DNA of 64,000 nt from Liquidambar formosana (lineage: Eukaryota > Streptophyta > Magnoliopsida > Saxifragales > Altingiaceae). Position numbers and translations under genes: made by a program. Below are positions 58,192 through 64,000 of the stretch, in pieces (positions within the stretch are counted from its first letter, which is position 1; every line of letters begins with the position of its first letter). The stretch covers positions 35,120,790 through 35,184,789 of the forward strand of contig CM077826.1 in assembly GCA_039720395.1 (NCBI GenBank), given 5' to 3'. A model generated the notes under the pieces. It had not been told where the DNA came from. It made no database searches and saw nothing but the letters and a program-made list of their open reading frames with translations.

Positions 58192-60298
58192 TCAGATTGC
58201 ACAACAGTACACAGGCTTGTCTCGGCATTCTATTACCAACGGCTTCACATTTCCCCCTTCAGGTATCTCCACCATGGACGCTAGGGTCGCCAAGGCATCG
58301 GCGAACTGGTTCTTGTTTCTTGAAAGGTAGTTGAACTCTATCTCTGAGAACTCCTTGGTTAGAGCTTCCAGATAGGCATGGTAGGGTAGCAGCTTCTCAT
58401 CTCGAGTTTTCCATTCCCCTTTTATCTGACAAATGATTAGTGCCGAGTCCCCGAACACTTCTAATTCTTTGATCCCCAATTCAAGTGCCGCTTCCAATGC
58501 TAGGATACAGGCCTCATATTCAGCAATGTTGTTGGTGGCTTCGAACCCCAACTTGACCGCCAACGGTGTAAATGCCTCTTCGGGTGAGACCAGTAGGATT
58601 CCTATCCCATAACCTTTCTTATTGGCTGCCCCATCGAAGTATACTCCCCAAGTTTTTCTACCAATCTCTAGCACGTCCTCATCTGGGAATTGATCGTTGA
58701 ACGGAGCGGATGATGACACCGGACAGTTGGCTAGGTAGTCTGCGATGACGCTTCCCTTGATAGACTTCTGATTCACGTACTTGATGTCGAATTCATTGAG
58801 GAGAATTGACCATCGAGCAGTTCTGAATGACAATACTGGCCTTTCTACCAGGTACTTCAACGAGTCCATGCGACTTATCAAGAACACTTCGAAGGACATC
58901 ATGTAGTGCCGGAGTTTCTGCGTCGCCCATACTAGTGCCACACAAGCCTTTTCAATTGCATTGTACTTCACTTCATAGTCTGTTATTTTCTTGCTTAAGT
59001 AATAAATGGCATTTTCCTTTGTAGACCCTTCAAGATATTGAGCTAACATAGCTCCCGTCGCGGTTTCGGTGACCGTTAAGTATAACAAAAGTGGCGCACC
59101 TTGCCGTGGGGGAACTAAGATTGGAGGATTGCTCAAGTATCTCTTAATGGTCTCAAAGGCCTCTTGGCATTCTTCGTTCCACACTTTTGGCACACCTTTC
59201 TTAAGCAATTTGAAGATTGGTTCGCAAACCATGGTCAAGTTGGCAATGAATCGGCTTATGTATTGAACTCTTCCCAGAAAACCTCGGATCTGCTTCTCAG
59301 TGCTAGGCGGCTCCATCTCCACAATAGCTTTTATCTTCCCTGGGTCCACTTCGATACCTCTCTGAGTGATCATAAACCCTAATAGCTTGCCTGCAGGGAC
59401 GCCGAAAGCACACTTCTGTGGGTTGAGACGGAGATTGTACTTTTTTGCTCGCTCTAAGAATTTCTCTAGTGCCTTGAAATGCCTTTCCCTATCCACGGAC
59501 TTCACGATCATATCATCGACGTAAACCTCGACTTCCTTATGGATCATATCGTGCAATAGGGTCGTAGCTGCTCTTTGGTAAGTAGCCCCAGCGTTTCTTA
59601 AGCCAAAAGGCATTTCTTTGTAACAGTACGTTCCCCATTGCGTGATAAAGGCTGTTTTCTCCATGTCTTGAGGCGCCATCTTTATCTGGTTATACCCGGA
59701 GAATCCGTCCATGAAGGAGAGGAGTGCATGTCCCACCGTGCTATCTACCAACACGTCGATATGGGGTAAAGGAAAGTCATCCTTAGGGCTCGCGGCGTTG
59801 AGATCTCGGAAGTCGACACACATCCTCACTTTCCCATCTTTTTTAGGCACAGGCACTATATTCGACAACCACTCGGGGTACTCCACAACTTGAAGGAAAC
59901 CCGCGTCTAGTTGTTTAGTTACCTCTTCTTTTACTTTTAGAGCCCATTCTGGTTTTAATCTTCTGAGTTTCTGCTTTACCGGCTTCTTTAGGGAATTGGT
60001 GGGGATATAGTGTTGCACAATATCGGGGTCAATGCCAGGCATGTCTTCATAAGACCATGCAAAAGCCATAATGTTGGCTTTCAAGAGGGAGATCATCTTT
60101 TCTTTTTCAACGGGGGAGAGGGTTTTCCCAATTTTAACTATTCTTGGCAATTCATTCGTCCCTAAGTTGATTGATTCCAATTCATCCATATTAGGTTCGG
60201 TGACGCCCCTTTTCCTTTGCTCAACGAGCTCCGGGGGGACATCGTTCCTAGGATCTATATCCATGCCATAAATATCCATAGAGGAGAGAAAAGAGACA
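58192..60298 (-). pseudogene. Element A pol: reverse transcriptase, RNase H and second (archaeal-type) RNase H
   Basis: Reverse transcriptase: VPVPKKDGKVRMCVDFRDLN, PLPHIDVLVD, MPFGLRNAGATYQR and the catalytic VEVYVDDMIVKS (about residues 120-265). RNase H: LLLYLTVTETATGAMLAQ, EKACVALVWATQKLRHYM. A second RNase H follows, VYFDGAANKKGYGIGILL, EYEACILALEAALELGIKEL, QIKGEWKTRDEKL, typical of the Tat lineage. The first ATG is at 60279, but the open frame extends upstream to the candidate 3' splice site at 60298/60299. It ends at TGA 58192, inside what should be a continuous frame into integrase. Confidence 0.92.
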
Positions 60299-60469
60299 CT
60301 GCATATATAGAGAAAGAAAGCACACTTTATTGACTAGGAATAATGGGAATGACACACAAAAGAAAGAAGGAAAACAAACAAATCTGTATCAATACAATGA
60401 CTCCACAAAGTGAGTAAAGTAGATACATCTTATTGAATTAGGGAAATATTACTAAACTAAGACACCTAC
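60299..60469 (-). other. Candidate 171-bp intron between protease and reverse transcriptase
   Basis: The 5' site on the minus strand is GTAGGT (60469-60464); the 3' end is TCTATATATGCAG (to 60299) after a T-rich tract. The protease-frame stop TAG (60468-60466) lies inside the GTAGGT. The length is a multiple of three, with phase 2, so splicing would keep the frame from protease into reverse transcriptase; unspliced RNA terminates after protease. Ogre elements are known to have an intron at this position. Confidence 0.7.
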
Positions 60470-61594
60470 AAGCTGCTATCAGGTAGGCCAAGGTCTTCTT
60501 CTTCATGGATCTCCGCAATGACACCACATTCAAGGTACCAATTCAGGAATGGCACGGTAGCATGGCTAATGGATGAACCCTGGAGTTCTTCAATGGTCGA
60601 GTCTTCCACGGTGAGGATCATGTCTTGGAACATTTCAGTCATAGCCCCCGCATCAAGGTTCTCTGCCCAGTCTTCCTCTTTTAAGCTTCCATATAGATCT
60701 TGGATAGAGTGGTACCAACTTGTCAAACTTTGAGGATTCGGCCCTTCTGTGAAGTATCTATCACCAAAACTTTTATCTACCACGGCTGGGTCGGAACTTG
60801 GATAAAAAGTATATGGGATGTACTGCTTTATAGAAGAGTAATGGCGTGATGATTCATTCAGCTCTTTCTCAATGCATTGGACATAATCAAACCCAGATAG
60901 CGGTATCGCTGCTGATTCAGGTTGTATCTCACATATAGGCACACCTGCGAGTTTCAATTCATAGTCCCCTTGAAGCGTTACTATGGCTCCTTCATATGGA
61001 AACTTCACCTTTTGATGGAGTGAAGATGGCACAGCCCCAGCGGGATGGATCCAAGGTCGGCCCAACAGCAAGTTGAAACATGACGGCACATCCAACACTT
61101 GGAATTCCACCCTAAATTCAGTGGGTCCCATGATAAGAGGCAAAGTAACTACCCCTATTACTTCTCGGCGGGTGTTGTCATAAGCTCTTACGGTCTGCCC
61201 AGATGGCGTGAAATCAGTGGGTCCCAAACCCAAAACAGTGGCAGTTCGGAGAGGACATACATTCAGTGCGGACCCATTGTCGATAAGAACGGTGGGAACC
61301 CTCTTCCCCATAGTGTCAACGGTCACATAGAGAGCTTGAGAATGGCTCGGCCCGCTTTTAGGTAGGTCTACATCGGTGAACACGATGGTTGAGTTCTTGG
61401 GAGTTGGATTCACCAAATGTACCAATCCCTCGGGGGATGTGTCAACAGGCACTTGTATCTGATTCAACAGTTTCAACACGGTCTGTCTATGCTTATGCGA
61501 GGCCATGAGCAAGCCCCAAATAGTGATGTTGGCATTGGTCTTCTTCAGTTGCCTAAGCACTTCATCCTCTTCTTCTTGCAAGCTAGGGCGCCTC
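60466..61594 (-). pseudogene. Element A gag C-terminal end and protease
   Basis: It continues the gag frame from 63253, interrupted by the solo LTR 61595-63252. The gag tail is EEEDEVLRQLKKTNANITIW; the aspartic protease core is VPTVLIDNGSALNVCPL (DNGS in place of the usual DTG/DSG) and FNLLLGRPWIHPAGAVP. After the protease come about 130 residues of unknown role (KVKFPYEGAIVTLQGDYELK onward) ending at TAG 60466. The frame is open throughout; the only break is the inserted LTR. Confidence 0.88.
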
Positions 61595-63252
61595 TGTTAG
61601 GATTATGCCCTAGAGCCAATCATAGAGATGATTGTTTAGGGATTAGGAACAATCATTTGATTTCATTTATGTATGTCACATTTATTATTGATTTAATAAA
61701 AGGGCTTATTCTATTATGTTTATATGCATCATTTATATTTACATAATATGTCCATGGAGTTAGAGTTGAGAATATGGAATTACAAAGAGTTGTAATTTTG
61801 AGACTATAGATATATCTCTGTACTAAACTCCTTAAGCATTCCTAGTTGAAGGTTCACTATGATGGACAGTAATGAACCATAGGACTAGCACTTGCTAGGT
61901 TGACTCTATAGGAGGATAGCTAGTCTCAAGCTATTTGTGTGGAGACACTACAACCAACAAGTGGGTGCCTATTATAAGAATAGGTACACTGAATGTGACC
62001 AAAGATATGAGATAAACTGAATGGAGTTTTATCCTGCCTGTCAATCAGTTTCTCATTGTTATAGTGGTACAAGTAATCCTTAGACCTGAGACACCATAGT
62101 TGCCTTATGCATGTAGCTTTAGAAGTTTGATAACACTAAGTGCAGATCCTATTCAGGGGTCTGCAAAGGTGTTCATTGGCCCTACTGCTCTGTGTATGAA
62201 GGCATGTGAGTGATCAACAAGGGATCCATCACTCTCAGGAAAAAGAGAGAGAATGTCTCATATAGCATTCATAATATAACTCATTAAATCCATGGCCATG
62301 GTAGGATGAATATGAAAAGAGTTTCATGAGTTCATCTATGAGTTGATATCTATGAATGAGTATAAAGTAATTGAACTAGGGACTTGACAGACTTCCATGT
62401 CCTATTAGTTCAATTGGAGACATTGTGTTGAAGGAAGGATGCAATTGTAACCTATAAACTATAACAGAAGGGTTCTTTGTAAATGACTATTCACCTCATT
62501 AAGGACCACACCATGAGCCATATGCTAGGTGTTACTCATGGTTAGTAGAAGCCCTAATTGATATAAGTGAGTTATAATCAATTAGGGAATTGGAAGGAGT
62601 TCCAATTAGACCCTAAATGGAAAGAGTTCCATTGTGCACACCTCGTGCTATTCCTACTACTTAATGATGTGAACCCAATGGGTCACACACTGATCATGCA
62701 AGAAGGGCTTTAAAGTCTATGAGAGAAAGGGTTTTAGTGAATAAAGAATAGTTCTTTATAGGCCTATTTGTATTTGATACAAATAATAGGGGTTAATGTG
62801 CAATTAAGGGTAATTACACATAACCCTATTAGGGTTTCTTCCCCATGGCCAGCCCCCTTTAGTGGGCTGCCTATATAAGTCACACTTATGTGTGACATGG
62901 CATAAGAGGCTTGCACAATAAACCCTAGCCGTCCAGCCCCTTGGAGGCTCTCTTCTCTCTCTCTCTCTTCTCCACCTCTAGCAACAACAAGGAAGAAGAA
63001 AGAAAGGACTTGAAGCTCTAGCTAGGTGTGGATACCGTTGGAGGCAGCACACTTGGGCTGCTCATTCACCGCTGTCCGGAATCAAAGCTTGGAGCAAAAA
63101 GGAGAAGACCAAAAATTCTGTAAGTGTTCTAACCCTCTTTGTAGTTAGGGTTTGATTTTGTGTTATGCATAGTTAGATTCATGGGATTGGGAATCGTAGG
63201 AAAATTTTTATATTCCGCACTTCTATTTTTCCTTTTTGTATGATTCCCAACA
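61595..63252 (+). mobile_element. Solo LTR of the copia element-E family inside element A gag-pro
   Basis: A complete 1658-bp LTR (TGTTAGGATT...GATTCCCAACA) flanked by GCCTC at 61590-61594 and 63253-63257. TATA box CTATATAAG at 62871-62879. No internal sequence is present, so it arose by LTR-LTR recombination. Sequence starts TGTTAGGATT rather than TGTTAGAGTT, like the copy at 22546, suggesting two subfamilies. Confidence 0.95.
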
Positions 63253-64000
63253 GCCTCTGCCCTTCCAAATCTTCCAATGGATTTTCAGACTCTAGGTGGG
63301 GAGGCTTGAAATGACGACCCCCTCTGGTTATATGGTCCAACTCATCATCGCTAGCCCATATGTCATGGACTTCCTCGGAGTCATTCATCAAGTCATCCCA
63401 TTCTATCATGTCGATGTTCTCCATCTCTGTCGGCAAGTCATCCCAACCTGAAGGGACTATCGGCTCATCTGATATCGGACTTGGGCTTGAGTACAGCACA
63501 TAGTAATCATATTTCCCCGACGCTTCACCTACTAGGCCAACCTGAGGATCCCCTGCTTCATATCTTTCTTTCAGCTCTTGTTGGATAGATTTCTTTGGCA
63601 ACAACAAAACCTTTTGGTCAATGAGGTCTTGGATGATCTTCTTTAGTATAGAACAAGCCTCAGTGTCATGGCCGGGTGCACGATGGTATTGGCAATATTG
63701 GTGAGGGGTTGATGGTCTGGGCTTTGGTGGAAGTGGCATGATAAGGCTGTTATTGCGGCAAATGGTGAAGAGGCGGGTTAAGGTCATGGGGAGCGGAGTG
63801 TATTGTCTTATGGGATGGCGAGGGCGAGAGGATTCAACCCCAATGGCATTTATGGTGTTAGGTGGGGGTGTGTTGTTGTGTGATGGGAGAGGATTACGGG
63901 TGACATTTGGACGGGTTGGTGGTGAAATGACTTGCTTGTCAATGAGGTCTTGGACTTGGTGGCGAAGGCGAATACAGCGATTGGTGGCATGGCCTTTGGA
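63253..64000 (-). pseudogene. Element A gag, internal part, running off the window
   Basis: The frame is open from the window edge to the solo LTR. It includes GHATNRC (end of the first zinc-knuckle-like motif, cut by the window edge) and the second one CQYHRAPGHDTEAC, which is intact here. Then KKIIQDLIDQKVLLLPKKS, YDYYVLYSSPSP, and an acidic stretch (MENIDMIEWDDLMNDSEE). Removing the solo LTR and one GCCTC keeps the frame. It parallels 49500-50260 of element C. Confidence 0.88.

Larger units (their letters stand above)
50402..64000 (-). mobile_element. Ty3/gypsy Tat/Ogre-like element A (5' end beyond the window)
   Basis: Reading leftward: gag (open to the window edge), protease, candidate intron, reverse transcriptase, RNase H, second RNase H, integrase, then a tail with an antisense DUF7745-like gene, a hairpin tandem array, polypurine tract and 3' LTR (50402-53189). 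The second RNase H between RNase H and integrase and the large antisense tail place it with the Tat lineage. Lesions seen are one TGA in pol and a solo LTR inserted in gag-pro. It inserted into element C's gag after CACAT (50397-50401). Confidence 0.9.

Overview
The window is nuclear DNA of a flowering plant, most likely a eudicot with a repeat-rich genome. The evidence is a split plant-type gene with GT-AG introns, plant-lineage Ty1/copia and Ty3/gypsy (Tat/Ogre-like) retrotransposons, a Mutator-like element with a 9-bp target duplication, and a piece of inserted plastid DNA. The species cannot be named from the sequence. All alignments were made by eye.

Region 1 (1-5566, + strand) holds the last six exons of the largest subunit of RNA polymerase III factor TFIIIC (B-block binding subunit). 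It is the only clear single-copy host gene. A small TRIM retrotransposon lies in the intron just before exon 4 of the visible set.

Region 2 (about 5.6-20.8 kb) is intergenic and made of old repeats: a plastid fragment (rps7 and flanking DNA) split by an old Tat-like solo LTR, which itself contains a 1471-bp Mutator-like element with doubled terminal inverted repeats; a pol-less LTR element whose 3' LTR is split by an unclassified insertion; homopolymers, microsatellites and MITE-like scraps; and a copia integrase fragment.

Region 3 (20.8-64 kb) is one deep nest of LTR retrotransposons. A copia integrase relic (+) is cut by a copia element with minus-strand polarity (LTR 20820-22266). That is cut by a second copia LTR (22546-23998), cut by gypsy element B (minus, 23999-32885), cut by gypsy element C (plus, from 32886). 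C's 5' LTR is split by a complete copia element E (minus, 34625-46298), which carries a solo LTR of its own family (38281-39940). C's gag-pro region is cut at 50401 by gypsy element A (minus, 50402 to beyond the window), which carries another solo copia LTR (61595-63252). Most junctions show target duplications, so the order of insertion can be read directly.

The most interesting biology is in the Tat-like elements A and B. Between pol and the 3' LTR they carry genes on the opposite strand to pol: a DUF7745-like ORF with its own TATA box in both, plus an intron-containing plant mobile domain (PMD) gene in B. Next to the 3' LTR each has a long array of about 91-bp repeats in which every unit contains two small hairpins whose arms change together from copy to copy. 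An 80-bp palindrome-like cassette lies upstream of the antisense gene's TATA boxes and also in the U3 promoter of element C. In A, protease and reverse transcriptase are separated by a candidate 171-bp intron whose 5' splice site contains the protease-frame stop codon, which would make splicing the switch between Gag-Pro and Gag-Pro-Pol.
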